Source: CAZIGK01 sp964538615 (GTDB lineage: Bacteria; Pseudomonadota; Alphaproteobacteria; Rickettsiales; RI-342). From it: 64,000 bases of DNA. The first letter of the stretch is position 1. Every line of letters starts with the position of its first letter. Both the position numbers and the translations under genes were made by a program. Below, piece after piece: positions 54,333 to 63,424 of the stretch. Where the stretch lies: positions 1 to 64,000 of the forward strand of contig CAZIGK010000007.1 in the NCBI GenBank assembly GCA_964538615.1. The letters are read 5' to 3'. The notes under the pieces are model-generated. The model saw only the letters and a list, made by a program, of their open reading frames with translations. It was not told the origin of the DNA and did no database searches.

Positions 54333-54683
54333 ATGTTTGATTTATCCTTTGCGGAATTGATGGTCGTGGCGGTGGTGGCACTGGTGGTAATAGGCCCAGA
54401 AGAATTACCGGGTTTATTGCGGCAATGGGGGCGCTTTGTTGGCGCAGCACGCAGGCATTGGCGGGATATCTGGCAAGAGCTGGAGGCAGAGGCACCTCCG
54501 CCCGGTAAAGTGCAGGGAGATGATGGTCAATGGTATGAATCCTATGGGGTGGAAATACTGGAAGATATTGCTCCGACACCAGAGCCTCTGCCGATGGTGG
54601 AAATGGCAAAGTCATCCATAACAAAGGATGGGCAGGCTGCCATGCAGGAACAAACGTTCCATGAAAAAAAGCGAAACAATTGA
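54333..54683 (+). CDS. tatB: Sec-independent translocase protein TatB
   Basis: 116 residues. The N-terminus FDLSFAELMVVAVVALVVIGPEELPGLLRQWGRFV is typical TatB (Glu at helix start, G-P-E-x-L-P hinge), followed by an amphipathic helix and a Pro/Glu-rich tail. It binds twin-arginine signals with TatC. No tatC follows; the next gene is a lytic transglycosylase, so tatC must lie elsewhere. No hairpin terminator is seen in 54684-54819, only a TTTTTTTT tract at about 54711. Confidence 0.94.
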   Translation: MFDLSFAELMVVAVVALVVIGPEELPGLLRQWGRFVGAARRHWRDIWQELEAEAPPPGKVQGDDGQWYESYGVEILEDIAPTPEPLPMVEMAKSSITKDGQAAMQEQTFHEKKRNN

Positions 54684-54819
54684 CGCAAGCCTCTGGAATA
54701 ACAACAGCCTTTTTTTTGCGGTCGATGGAGTGTATGAAAATGCGCTAGACATGTGCTGATTTCCCCTTATGGTATGCTAACGATTTTTTAACCGTATGCC
54801 ATAGATGTGGGGGCAGTCC

Positions 54820-55863
54820 ATGCAGAGAAAACTAGCACTGGTAGGTCAGACGGCGCTGCGGGTATGTTCTGTCCTGTCGTTGTTACTGGTTCTGGCCTGT
54901 GCACAAACCGCCGCACAAACGGCTGCCAGCCCCAGCCCGCTTCAGGCGGAAGTGCCTGCAAGTTTTCCACAGGCGTGGAAAGCAGGTCTGCGCGTGGATG
55001 CCATTGCGGCCGGGGTACGCCCGGAGGTGGTGGATGCAGCTTTGGCCAGCCTGACTCCCATTCAGCGAGCCGTCAAGCTGGATCGGGCGCAGCCAGAAGT
55101 GACATTCACCTTTGAAGAATATCTGGCACGTGTGGTCACTAAGCAGCGTATCCAGACTGGGCGGCAGATGATGCGCCAGCACAAAACCCTGCTGGATAAC
55201 GTTGCGAAGACGTATGGAGTGCAGCCACGCTTTATTGTGGCGCTATGGGGTATAGAAACGGCCTATGGCAAAATCACGGGTAATTTTGCCATTACGGACG
55301 TGTTGGCAACGCTGGCCTATGAGGGGCGGCGTGCGGAGTTTTTCCGCAGTGAATTCGTAAATGCCCTGAAAATGGTGGATGCCGGGCATATCCGCCTGAG
55401 CGATATGAAAGGATCCTGGGCGGGCGCCATGGGGCAATGCCAGTTTATGCCGTCCAGTTACCTGAATTTCGCGCAGGATTTCAATGGCGACGGGCGGAAG
55501 GATATCTGGGGTAATCAGGCGGATGTTTTTGCCTCTATTGCCAATTACCTGAAGCAATCCGGCTGGAGTGATGAACAAACCTGGGGCAGGGTTGTGAAGC
55601 TGCCCGCCCATTTCCCCATGCAACAGCAAGGGCGTGAAATGAAAAAAACACTGGCAGAGTGGAACGCTATGGGGGTGCGTATGGCCAATGGACAGCCGTT
55701 GCCGAACCGTCCGGGGTTGAAAGCTTCGATTGTCGTGCCGGATGATGGCAGCACCGCTTACCTTACCTACGGCAATTTTGATGTGTTGATGCGCTGGAAC
55801 CGTTCGCTACGCTTTGCCGTATCGGTCGGTATGGTGGCGGATGCCATTGGCTATGGTGACTAA
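54820..55863 (+). CDS. Lytic murein transglycosylase (MltB type)
   Basis: 347 residues from ATG 54820 (GGGGG 6 bp upstream). A signal peptide or lipoprotein-like start (VLSLLLVLACAQ) is followed by SLT-type motifs: VTFTFEEYLARVVTKQRI, FIVALWGIETAYGK (catalytic Glu), ATLAYEGRRAEFFRSE, WAGAMGQCQFMPSSYLNFA, FNGDGRKDIWGN and DVFASIANYL. It cleaves peptidoglycan with anhydro-MurNAc formation, feeding NagZ and AnmK. RlpA follows. Confidence 0.92.
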   Translation: MQRKLALVGQTALRVCSVLSLLLVLACAQTAAQTAASPSPLQAEVPASFPQAWKAGLRVDAIAAGVRPEVVDAALASLTPIQRAVKLDRAQPEVTFTFEEYLARVVTKQRIQTGRQMMRQHKTLLDNVAKTYGVQPRFIVALWGIETAYGKITGNFAITDVLATLAYEGRRAEFFRSEFVNALKMVDAGHIRLSDMKGSWAGAMGQCQFMPSSYLNFAQDFNGDGRKDIWGNQADVFASIANYLKQSGWSDEQTWGRVVKLPAHFPMQQQGREMKKTLAEWNAMGVRMANGQPLPNRPGLKASIVVPDDGSTAYLTYGNFDVLMRWNRSLRFAVSVGMVADAIGYGD

Positions 55864-55889
55864 AGAGAAAAACAGGGAGAACCAGAAAC

Positions 55890-57005
55890 ATGATGCGTCG
55901 TTTTTGGGTATTGAGTTTGTTGATGATTCTGACCGCCTGTGCAGGCGACAAGGTCACGTATGCATCCGGTAAATCCCGGCAGGCAGCACTGGAGCGGCTG
56001 GAACAACAGCGCCGTATGTATAATATTCCGCGCTATGTGAAATTGGGCATGCCCTATGAGGTGGCAGGTCGCTGGTATGAGCCGGGGTATCAGAAAAATT
56101 ATGACCAGACAGGGGTTGCATCCTGGTATGGACCGGGCTTTCATGGCAAAAATACCGCCAATGGTGAGGAGTATGACCAATATGCCCTGACAGCGGCGCA
56201 TCCATCCCTGCCTTTGCCCAGCATGGTTAGAGTCACCAATTTACAAAACGGGCGTAGCCTGATTGTAAGAGTCAACGACCGTGGGCCTTTCTCGAAAAGC
56301 CGGGTGATTGATGTTTCGGAGCGGGCCGCACGTATTTTGGGTATTTATGGTCCTGGAACCGCCAAAGTACGGGTGAAGTATCTGGATAATGAAACCCGTG
56401 AACTGTGGGCGCTGATGGAAGAAACTGGTGAGCCGATTGAAGCGCACGATAGCTGGATGGCGCAACAGGAAGCGAGAGAAAAAGCCAGTAGCGTTGCATC
56501 TGTCTCCTCGCAACCAGAAAAAAGAGATTCGGCTTCCGATGCAGGTATGGCCTGGCAGGGAGAAGTGCCGGATGATATGCCACCTGTGGAAATGGCCGCC
56601 AAAGAACCCGCTCCGGATTCTTTGTTAGCCAAAGAGACCGTGCCAAGGCCACTGGTAAATGAAGCAGACCTGCCATCGGCTTATGCTCCTGAGGAAGAGG
56701 CGGCAAGGTTGGATGAGGTATCGCCTGCATCAGGAGGGCGGGTGGCTAATACATCCCCTCCCACCCCTATCGTGAAAAGCGGGCGTTTCTTGCAGACTGG
56801 GGCGTTCTCCAGTTACGAAAATGCCAGCAAAATGGCAGATCAACTGGCGGATTTTGGGGGGGTGATTATCTCGCCCGCGCAGAGGGGTAGCAATACTCTC
56901 TACCGGGTGAGAGTTGGGCCGCTCGCGGATGCTTCCACGCAGGATATGGTGCGGGAGCAGCTTTTGCAGCGTGGGCATCAGGCTGTGCCCGTGACTGAAC
57001 GGTAA
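55890..57005 (+). CDS. rlpA: Septal ring lytic transglycosylase RlpA with SPOR domain
   Basis: 371 residues, starting after CAGGGAGAA. A lipobox (ILTACAGDK) marks a lipoprotein. The double-psi beta-barrel domain reads TGVASWYGPGFHGKNTANGE, MVRVTNLQNGRSLIVRVNDRGPF and SRVIDVSERAARILG. The linker is Pro/Ser/Glu-rich, and a C-terminal SPOR domain starts at GRFLQTGAFSSYENASKMADQL. It digests stem-less septal glycan. The next gene is the D,D-carboxypeptidase, as in relatives. Confidence 0.95.
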   Translation: MMRRFWVLSLLMILTACAGDKVTYASGKSRQAALERLEQQRRMYNIPRYVKLGMPYEVAGRWYEPGYQKNYDQTGVASWYGPGFHGKNTANGEEYDQYALTAAHPSLPLPSMVRVTNLQNGRSLIVRVNDRGPFSKSRVIDVSERAARILGIYGPGTAKVRVKYLDNETRELWALMEETGEPIEAHDSWMAQQEAREKASSVASVSSQPEKRDSASDAGMAWQGEVPDDMPPVEMAAKEPAPDSLLAKETVPRPLVNEADLPSAYAPEEEAARLDEVSPASGGRVANTSPPTPIVKSGRFLQTGAFSSYENASKMADQLADFGGVIISPAQRGSNTLYRVRVGPLADASTQDMVREQLLQRGHQAVPVTER

Positions 57006-57064
57006 AAGCCGCTTTAGACGAAACCTGTCAATGCTTGAATGTTAAATACGGAGAATAATGGCTT

Positions 57065-58264
57065 ATGATGCAGCGACGGATGGCTTATCCTCTGTTGGTT
57101 TGGATGTGCGTGTTCTCTCTGGGCGTTCTGCCTACGGTTGCACATGCCGTGAACACAGCCGCAAAACAGGCCTATGTGTATGATATGTCAACCGATACGG
57201 TGCTGTTTGAAAAAAGTGCCCATGAGCGTATGACGCCATCGTCCATGAGCAAGTTGATGACGTTGTATGTGGTGTTTGACCTGATTAAGCAAGGGCGCTT
57301 TAAGCTGGAAGACAGTTTTCCGGTCAGTGAAAAAGCGTGGCGTATGGGTGGGTCCAAGATGTTTGTGCAGGTGGGATCCGAAGTCAGCATTGAAGACCTG
57401 CTGATGGGCGTGATTGTGCAATCCGGTAACGATGCCTGTATTGTGCTGGCAGAAGGGGTCAGTGGTACGGAAGAAGCGTTTGCGGCAGAAATGAATAAAA
57501 TGGCAGAGAAGTTGGGGTTGGAGCATAGCCACTTCGTCAATGCCAGTGGCTTCCCCGACGCGCAGCATTATATGTCTGCACGGGATTTAGGGGTGCTGTC
57601 GGTACGGCTGATTGAAGATTTCCCTAACTTCTATCCATTGTTCAAAGAAGAAGTTTACACATACTCTGGCATTAAGCAGCATAACCGTAATGTATTGCTG
57701 GGTGGGCCGTTGCATGTGGATGGCCTGAAAACCGGCCATACGGAAGATGGTGGCTATGGTATTGTGGTATCTGCGGAGGAAAAAGACCGCCGTTTGGTGG
57801 TGGTAGTCAATGGCCTGTCGTCTATGAAAGAGCGCGCAAACGAGGCTGACCAATTGCTGAAATGGGGTTTTCACCAGTTTGACCGTTACGATATCGCCAA
57901 GCCGGGAGATGTGTTGGCGGAAGCGGATGTCTGGATGGGGAAAAAGCCAAAAGTGGCGCTGACACCGGAGAAACCGCTGGTGTTGACCATTCAACGCACG
58001 GAAAAAGATGCTGTTAAATTGGCAGTTCGGTATGATACGCCGGTGCAGGCTCCGATTGTAAAGGGACAAAAGCTGGGTGAACTGGTGATTCGTCAACCAG
58101 AAGTGCCAGAGCGTACAGTGCCTCTGTTGGCGGCGGAAGATGTACCGGAATTGACGGGCATGGGGCGCCTGCTACCTACGTTAAAAGCCCTGTGGCTGAA
58201 GCAGGAACCGGATGCCAAAACGCAGGAATCGTCTTTGGAGCCTGTGGCGAAGGATGCACCCTAA
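57065..58264 (+). CDS. D-alanyl-D-alanine carboxypeptidase (PBP5/6 type)
   Basis: 399 residues. The signal peptide is cut near VAHAVNTAA. The penicillin-binding triad is TPSSMSKLMT (S-x-x-K), VQSGNDACIVLA (S-x-N) and DGLKTGHTEDGGYG (K-T-G). A C-terminal beta domain and a final amphipathic anchor helix (RLLPTLKALWLKQ) follow. It trims pentapeptides in the periplasm. It precedes tmk by 4 bp. dacC and dacA-like naming are both possible, so no symbol is given. Confidence 0.95.
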   Translation: MMQRRMAYPLLVWMCVFSLGVLPTVAHAVNTAAKQAYVYDMSTDTVLFEKSAHERMTPSSMSKLMTLYVVFDLIKQGRFKLEDSFPVSEKAWRMGGSKMFVQVGSEVSIEDLLMGVIVQSGNDACIVLAEGVSGTEEAFAAEMNKMAEKLGLEHSHFVNASGFPDAQHYMSARDLGVLSVRLIEDFPNFYPLFKEEVYTYSGIKQHNRNVLLGGPLHVDGLKTGHTEDGGYGIVVSAEEKDRRLVVVVNGLSSMKERANEADQLLKWGFHQFDRYDIAKPGDVLAEADVWMGKKPKVALTPEKPLVLTIQRTEKDAVKLAVRYDTPVQAPIVKGQKLGELVIRQPEVPERTVPLLAAEDVPELTGMGRLLPTLKALWLKQEPDAKTQESSLEPVAKDAP

Positions 58265-58268
58265 CCCC

Positions 58269-58919
58269 ATGGCACGTGCTTGTTTCATTACGCTGGAAGG
58301 AGGAGAGGGCACAGGCAAAAGCACCCAAGCGGCCCGCCTGCAACAGCGGTTGCAAGCCTGTGGCCTATCGGTGCTGCGCACCCGCGAACCGGGTGGAACC
58401 CCTTTGGCAGAAGCGGTACGCAACCTGTTATTAAATGCGGATTTTGCACCGGATGCCCTGACCGAGGTGGCGTTGTTTATGGCGGCGCGGCGTGACCATG
58501 TGCAGCAGATCATTCAACCGGCATTGGCGCGGGGGCAATGGGTCATTTGTGACCGGTTTGAAGATTCTACCCTTGCGTATCAGGCGCATGCGCGCGGCAT
58601 GGGGGAGGCCTTTGTTGAGCAGGGCTATCGCTGGCTGATGGGAAGTTTTATACCGGATGCTACCCTGATTCTGGATATGCCGGTAGAGACCGCTCTGGCG
58701 CGTGCGCGGGCTGCCAAGCAGGAGTTTGCCGCCGGGGATCGTTTCGAGCAGGAGGCGTTGGCGTTTCACCAGCGATTACAACAAGCTTTCCGGCAGATTG
58801 CAGCGCGAGAACCTGCGCGTTGTGCGGTGATTGATGCGGAAGGTTGTGAGGATGCCGTGCATGAGCGCCTGTGGCAGGCACTTGTTCAACGGGTGGAGAT
58901 GCCCTGTGGCACCGCGTAA
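58269..58919 (+). CDS. tmk: Thymidylate kinase
   Basis: 216 residues from ATG 58269; the longer frame reaches into the previous gene. It has ITLEGGEGTGKSTQAARL (P-loop), VLRTREPGGTPLAEAVR, VICDRFEDSTLAYQAHARG and the LID region RARAAKQEF. It phosphorylates dTMP to dTDP. Overlaps holB by 14 bp and lies 4 bp after the carboxypeptidase gene. Confidence 0.96.
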   Translation: MARACFITLEGGEGTGKSTQAARLQQRLQACGLSVLRTREPGGTPLAEAVRNLLLNADFAPDALTEVALFMAARRDHVQQIIQPALARGQWVICDRFEDSTLAYQAHARGMGEAFVEQGYRWLMGSFIPDATLILDMPVETALARARAAKQEFAAGDRFEQEALAFHQRLQQAFRQIAAREPARCAVIDAEGCEDAVHERLWQALVQRVEMPCGTA

Positions 58920-59988
58920 AGGAAGTAAAAAAGTAGCTGCTGCCCCGGTGGTTAGTGCTTTGCCACACCCTAAGCATGTGGAGGCGCTCATTGGGCATCA
59001 GGCTGCGGTGTTCAGCTTTGAACAGGCATTCAATAGCGGGCGTCTGGCGCATGGCTGGCTGGTCTGTGGTCAGGAAGGGGCGGGCAAGGCAACGCTGGTC
59101 TATACGCTGGCGCGAAGGGTGTTGAAATGGCGCAAGGGAGATGCAGTTCTGCCGCCTGTGGTGCCTGCCAGTGACCCTATGTTTCGTCGTGTGGCGCAGG
59201 GGGCGCACCCGGATATCCGCGTGATTGAGCCAGAAAAACCGGGGGGTATTATTAAGGTTGAGGATATTCGGACCTTGCAGGGGTTTTTATCCCACACAGC
59301 AGCGGAATCTGTCTGGCGAGTGGTGATGATTGACCCGGCAGACGCCATGAACAACAACGCGGCCAATGCCCTGTTGAAATTATTGGAAGAACCACCTCCG
59401 CATTGCCTTCTGTTTCTGGTCACGCACCGCCCGGCACGTTTGTTGCCGACCATTCGTTCCCGCTGTCGGCAATTGCTGGTTCCACCGCTGGAGCAGGACG
59501 AATTTTTGCGCGTACTGCAAGCGGGAGATGTGGAGGTTCCTCCCGCTCAGGCATCGCTGTTGTTGGCATTGGCGGAAGGTAGCCCCGGTTTGGCCATGCA
59601 ATTATTGCAGGCTAATGCTCCGGAGATGTATGGCCGTTGGTTGAGCCTATGGGAGGGAGCGCGTCTTTCCAGCGCGGCGGTTATGGCATTCAGCGATGGA
59701 GTAGGGCAACGGGATGCGCCTGAAAACTGGATGGCTTTCAAACGGATATTGAGTTTATTCCTTTCCCGTATGGTGCGCATGGTGGTGAGCGGGCAGGTGC
59801 CAGCACCACTGCTGGCGGGAGAAGATGTGGTGTTGAATAAACTGGCACAACGCCATAGCCCGCAATTCTGGCTGGACTGGTGGGAGCAATGCCAGCAGGA
59901 AATGCGCGAAGTGGACACCGTGAATCTTGACAAAAAACTCACAGTGCAACAGTTTGCCTATGTGATGGAGCAAGGTCTGCTGCCGTAG
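58906..59988 (+). CDS. holB: DNA polymerase III delta-prime subunit
   Basis: About 360 residues from GTG 58906 (GGAG 7 bp upstream), overlapping tmk. It has the AAA+ clamp-loader layout: EALIGHQAAVFSFEQAF, WLVCGQEGAGKATLVY (P-loop, with Ala where Ser/Thr is usual), VVMIDPADAMNNNAANALLKLLEEPP (Walker B region, delta-prime signature), FLVTHRPARLLPTIRSRCRQL (sensor 1). It is a structural clamp-loader subunit. metG follows, as in other Alphaproteobacteria. Confidence 0.9.
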   Translation: MAPRKGSKKVAAAPVVSALPHPKHVEALIGHQAAVFSFEQAFNSGRLAHGWLVCGQEGAGKATLVYTLARRVLKWRKGDAVLPPVVPASDPMFRRVAQGAHPDIRVIEPEKPGGIIKVEDIRTLQGFLSHTAAESVWRVVMIDPADAMNNNAANALLKLLEEPPPHCLLFLVTHRPARLLPTIRSRCRQLLVPPLEQDEFLRVLQAGDVEVPPAQASLLLALAEGSPGLAMQLLQANAPEMYGRWLSLWEGARLSSAAVMAFSDGVGQRDAPENWMAFKRILSLFLSRMVRMVVSGQVPAPLLAGEDVVLNKLAQRHSPQFWLDWWEQCQQEMREVDTVNLDKKLTVQQFAYVMEQGLLP

Positions 59989-60050
59989 GGTTGGGACGTT
60001 GCCTTTCATATTTACGTTCGCCCTGATGCAACTGACCGAAAAGCAAACCC

Positions 60051-61628
60051 ATGCAACATGCACCCAAAGCCCCATACTATATCACGACGCCGATTTACTA
60101 CGTGAATGACAAGCCGCATATAGGCCATGCCTATACCACGCTGGCCTGCGATGTGCTGGCGCGGTTCAAGCGGTTGGATGGCCATGTCGTGCATTTTCTG
60201 ACCGGAACGGATGAGCATGGGCAGAAGGTCGAAAAATCTGCGGCTGCGCGAGGCATTGACCCTCAAACCTATTGCGATGAATATTCGGCTCATTTTCGTG
60301 ATCTGGCAGATGCCATGCACTACAGCCATGACCAGTTTATCCGCACAACGGATGTAGCGCATAAAACCGCCGTACAGGGCTTCTGGCAGCGGATTGTGGA
60401 GCAAGGGAGATTAGAGGGGCAGGAATATATTTATCTGGGGAATTACGCAGGTTGGTATGCAGTGCGTGATGAAGCTTTCTACACAGAGGGGGAGCTGACC
60501 ACTGGCGCCAATGGCGAAAAACTGGCTCCCACCGGCGCACCGGTGGAATGGGTGGAGGAACCAAGCTATTTCTTCCGTCTTTCTGCTTTTCAGGACAGAC
60601 TGTTGCAATATTATGCGGAAAACCCGGCCTTTATCGCACCGGAAAGCCGCCGTAATGAGGTGATTCGGTTTGTGGAAGGGGGGTTGAAGGATCTGTCTAT
60701 CTCCCGTACCAGTTTCCAGTGGGGGGTGCCGGTACCGGGTAATGAAAAACACATCATGTATGTCTGGCTGGATGCGCTGTACAATTATGTTTCTGCTCTG
60801 GGTGGGCCAGATGCAGATGCTTATCAGACCTTCTGGCCAGCCGATATTCATATGGTGGGGAAAGATATTCTACGCTTTCATGCGGTTTATTGGCCTGCGT
60901 TTCTTATGGCGGCGAACATGCCGTTGCCAAAACGTATTGTGGCGCATGGCTGGTGGACAAATGAGGGGCAAAAAATCTCTAAATCGCTGGGTAATGTGAT
61001 TAGCCCATATGATCTGGTGGAAGAGTTCGGGCTGGATCAGGTGCGCTATTTCATGTTGCGGGAAGTGCCTTTCGGGCAGGATGGCAATTATTCCCGTCAG
61101 GGTATGATTACACGTGTGAACAGCGAACTGGCCAATACGATTGGTAATTTGGCGCAGCGCACGCTTTCCATGATTGTGAAAAACCTGAATGGTGTCATGC
61201 CAGAGCGTTGCGACATTCAGGAAGTGGATGCCATGCTGTTAAACCGTGCCTACGGTTTGCTACCTCAGTTGCGCCAGCATTTGGATGAGCAGGAATTTCA
61301 CGTGGCACTGGAAGCGATTGTGGATGTAGCGCGCCATGCCAATGAATATATTGATGCGCAGGCACCCTGGAAGCTGAAAAAGGAAAACCCCGCCCGCATG
61401 GGGGATGTATTGTATAATCTGGCAGAGTGTATACGTTGTATTGCGCTGGCCTTGCAGCCTTTTGTACCGGATGCGGCGGCTCATTTGTTGAACCAGTTGA
61501 ACGTGGACGAGGATAAGCGCGGTATGTTTGCTTTGCACGCCAGCCATGCATTGCAGCCGGGGATGATTTTGGCGGCACCTCAGGGGGTGTTTCCACGGTT
61601 TGAAGAGAAGAGCGGGGAAGCAGCGTAA
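60051..61628 (+). CDS. metG: Methionyl-tRNA synthetase
   Basis: 525 residues. It has YYITTPIYYVNDKPHIGHAYTT (HIGH-like), FLTGTDEHGQKVEKSA, then the connective region without zinc cysteines (LGNYAGWYAVRDEAFY), VWLDALYNYVSALG, VAHGWWTNEGQKISKSLGN (KMSKS-like) and the anticodon-binding domain. The zinc-less short type is usual in Alphaproteobacteria. The stop touches tatD directly (TAA then ATG). Confidence 0.96.
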   Translation: MQHAPKAPYYITTPIYYVNDKPHIGHAYTTLACDVLARFKRLDGHVVHFLTGTDEHGQKVEKSAAARGIDPQTYCDEYSAHFRDLADAMHYSHDQFIRTTDVAHKTAVQGFWQRIVEQGRLEGQEYIYLGNYAGWYAVRDEAFYTEGELTTGANGEKLAPTGAPVEWVEEPSYFFRLSAFQDRLLQYYAENPAFIAPESRRNEVIRFVEGGLKDLSISRTSFQWGVPVPGNEKHIMYVWLDALYNYVSALGGPDADAYQTFWPADIHMVGKDILRFHAVYWPAFLMAANMPLPKRIVAHGWWTNEGQKISKSLGNVISPYDLVEEFGLDQVRYFMLREVPFGQDGNYSRQGMITRVNSELANTIGNLAQRTLSMIVKNLNGVMPERCDIQEVDAMLLNRAYGLLPQLRQHLDEQEFHVALEAIVDVARHANEYIDAQAPWKLKKENPARMGDVLYNLAECIRCIALALQPFVPDAAAHLLNQLNVDEDKRGMFALHASHALQPGMILAAPQGVFPRFEEKSGEAA

Positions 61629-62465
61629 ATGAGCAAACCTGCGGCCATTCCCGCCCATGCGGCCTCTCTAACGCTGGTAGATAGCCATTGTCACCTGAAT
61701 TTTCCTGACTTTAAGGAGGATTTGCCACAGGTGTTGGCCAATGCTGCTAGCCATGGGGTGAAATATCTACAAACCATATGTACCTACATGGGGGAGTTTG
61801 AGCGGGTTTACGCCATTGCGGAAGACCGACCGAATATTTTTTGCTCGGTTGGCGTGCATCCCAACCATGTTGCGGAAGAACCCTTGGTAGAGGTGGCAAC
61901 CTTAGTGGAAAAAGCAGCCTTGCCTAAAGTGATTGGGTTGGGGGAAACCGGGTTGGATTATTATTATGATTATGCCCCCAAAGCCATGCAGCAGGAGAGT
62001 TTTCGCAGGCACATACAGGCCGCACAGCAAACAGGGCTGCCGATTATTGTGCATACACGCGATGCGGAAGAAGATACGGTCGCAATCTTGCGGGAGATGC
62101 GTGAGGAAGCCAATTTTCCTGCGTTAATTCATTGTTTTAGCTCTGAGCATTGGTTGGCGGAAGCCTGTCTGGACATGGGGATATATCTGTCCATTCCCGG
62201 TATTGTCACGTTTAAGAAAGCGGAAGCGTTGCAGGAATCTGTACGCCAATTGCCGCTGGAGTCTTTGTTAGTGGAGACGGATGCGCCTTATCTGGCGCCA
62301 GTGCCCTACCGTGGCAAGCGTAACGAACCCGCCTATACCTATCATACGGCACAGGCTGTCGCCGATTTGAAAGGCGTTTCTGTGGAAGAGGTGGCACGCG
62401 TGACCACCCATAATTTCTTCTCGTTATTTTCTAAAGCGAACCCGTTGGTAAAAACGGATTCATGA
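61629..62465 (+). CDS. TatD family metal-dependent hydrolase
   Basis: 278 residues. TLVDSHCHLNFPDF holds the H-x-H metal motif, with VGVHPNHV, VIGLGETGLDYYYDY (metal Glu), PIIVHTRDAEEDTVAIL, LIHCFSSEHWLAEACLDMG and LVETDAPYLAP. TatD-type proteins are Mg2+-dependent DNases or hydrolases in DNA and RNA quality control, not part of the Tat translocase. It starts at the metG stop and overlaps the next gene by 4 bp. Confidence 0.93.
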   Translation: MSKPAAIPAHAASLTLVDSHCHLNFPDFKEDLPQVLANAASHGVKYLQTICTYMGEFERVYAIAEDRPNIFCSVGVHPNHVAEEPLVEVATLVEKAALPKVIGLGETGLDYYYDYAPKAMQQESFRRHIQAAQQTGLPIIVHTRDAEEDTVAILREMREEANFPALIHCFSSEHWLAEACLDMGIYLSIPGIVTFKKAEALQESVRQLPLESLLVETDAPYLAPVPYRGKRNEPAYTYHTAQAVADLKGVSVEEVARVTTHNFFSLFSKANPLVKTDS

Positions 62466-63337
62466 TGCAGAAAGATACTGTTGTCTGTCTGGAAAACACC
62501 GCACCGCGACAGGCCTATTGCGGAGAAGGAGTGCGCCTGACCATACTTGGGTGCGGAGCCTCTCCGGGGGTGCCGCTGATTGGATGTGGCTGCGCGACTT
62601 GTCGGTCAGAGAATCTGAAAAATCGGCGTACACGCGCCTCGGTACTGATTGAACAGGGGGGGAAACGCCTGTTGGTGGATACTTCACCGGATTTGCGTCA
62701 ACAAGCACTGCGAGAAAATTTCGCCACCGTAGATGCCATTCTCTACACCCATGCCCATGCGGATCACACGCATGGTATAGATGAAGTGCGCAGTTTTAAT
62801 TTCCATGCACAGGCGGTGATACCCGCCTATGGCATTGCCGCCACACGCGATGAATTGGTGCAACGGTTTGATTATGCTTTTTTGCCCCCCATGCCTGAAT
62901 ATGGGTGGTTTCGTCCTGCTCTGGAGTGGCATGTGGTGCCGGATGAACCAATCACCCGGCAACGGATTGCGGACATGCAGGTTACCCTGTTCCGTCAACA
63001 GCACGGGCCGCGCTTGACCAGCCTGGGGATACGGGTTGGAGGGATAGCCTATTCGACGGATGTGAACCATCTGGACGAGGCTGCGTTTGAGGCGTTGGAA
63101 GGCGTGGAGATATGGGTGGTGGACTGCCTGACCCATCATCCCGTGCCAACCCATGCGTATCTGGAACAGGCACTTGCATGGATTGAACGGGTCAAGCCTC
63201 GCCATGCTGTGTTAACCCACATGAATCATGTGCTGGAATATGATGCGCTTTCTGCACAGTTGCCGAATGGGGTAGAGCCAGCCTATGATGGTTTGCGGCT
63301 GGAGTGGGAATGTCCGCAAAAGCCACAGGGGAAGTAA
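62462..63337 (+). CDS. Metallo-beta-lactamase fold hydrolase, PhnP-like
   Basis: 291 residues. LTILGCGASPGVPLIGCGCATCRSE has the Cys cluster typical of PhnP-like proteins, with YTHAHADHTHGIDEVRSF (H-x-H-x-D-H metal site), GGIAYSTDVNHLDEAAF and HAVLTHMNHVLEYDAL. PhnP is a cyclic-phosphodiesterase. This one is usual in the metG-tatD-MBL alphaproteobacterial order, where its role is not settled. Overlaps tatD by 4 bp, so the three genes are coupled. Confidence 0.9.
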   Translation: MMQKDTVVCLENTAPRQAYCGEGVRLTILGCGASPGVPLIGCGCATCRSENLKNRRTRASVLIEQGGKRLLVDTSPDLRQQALRENFATVDAILYTHAHADHTHGIDEVRSFNFHAQAVIPAYGIAATRDELVQRFDYAFLPPMPEYGWFRPALEWHVVPDEPITRQRIADMQVTLFRQQHGPRLTSLGIRVGGIAYSTDVNHLDEAAFEALEGVEIWVVDCLTHHPVPTHAYLEQALAWIERVKPRHAVLTHMNHVLEYDALSAQLPNGVEPAYDGLRLEWECPQKPQGK

Positions 63338-63424
63338 GACAGATGAACGTATTGTTTACGGAAACTTTAGGCATCGCGTCCTAAATAAAGACATCTATTG
63401 ACGTTTGTGAGCAAACCAGACCCT

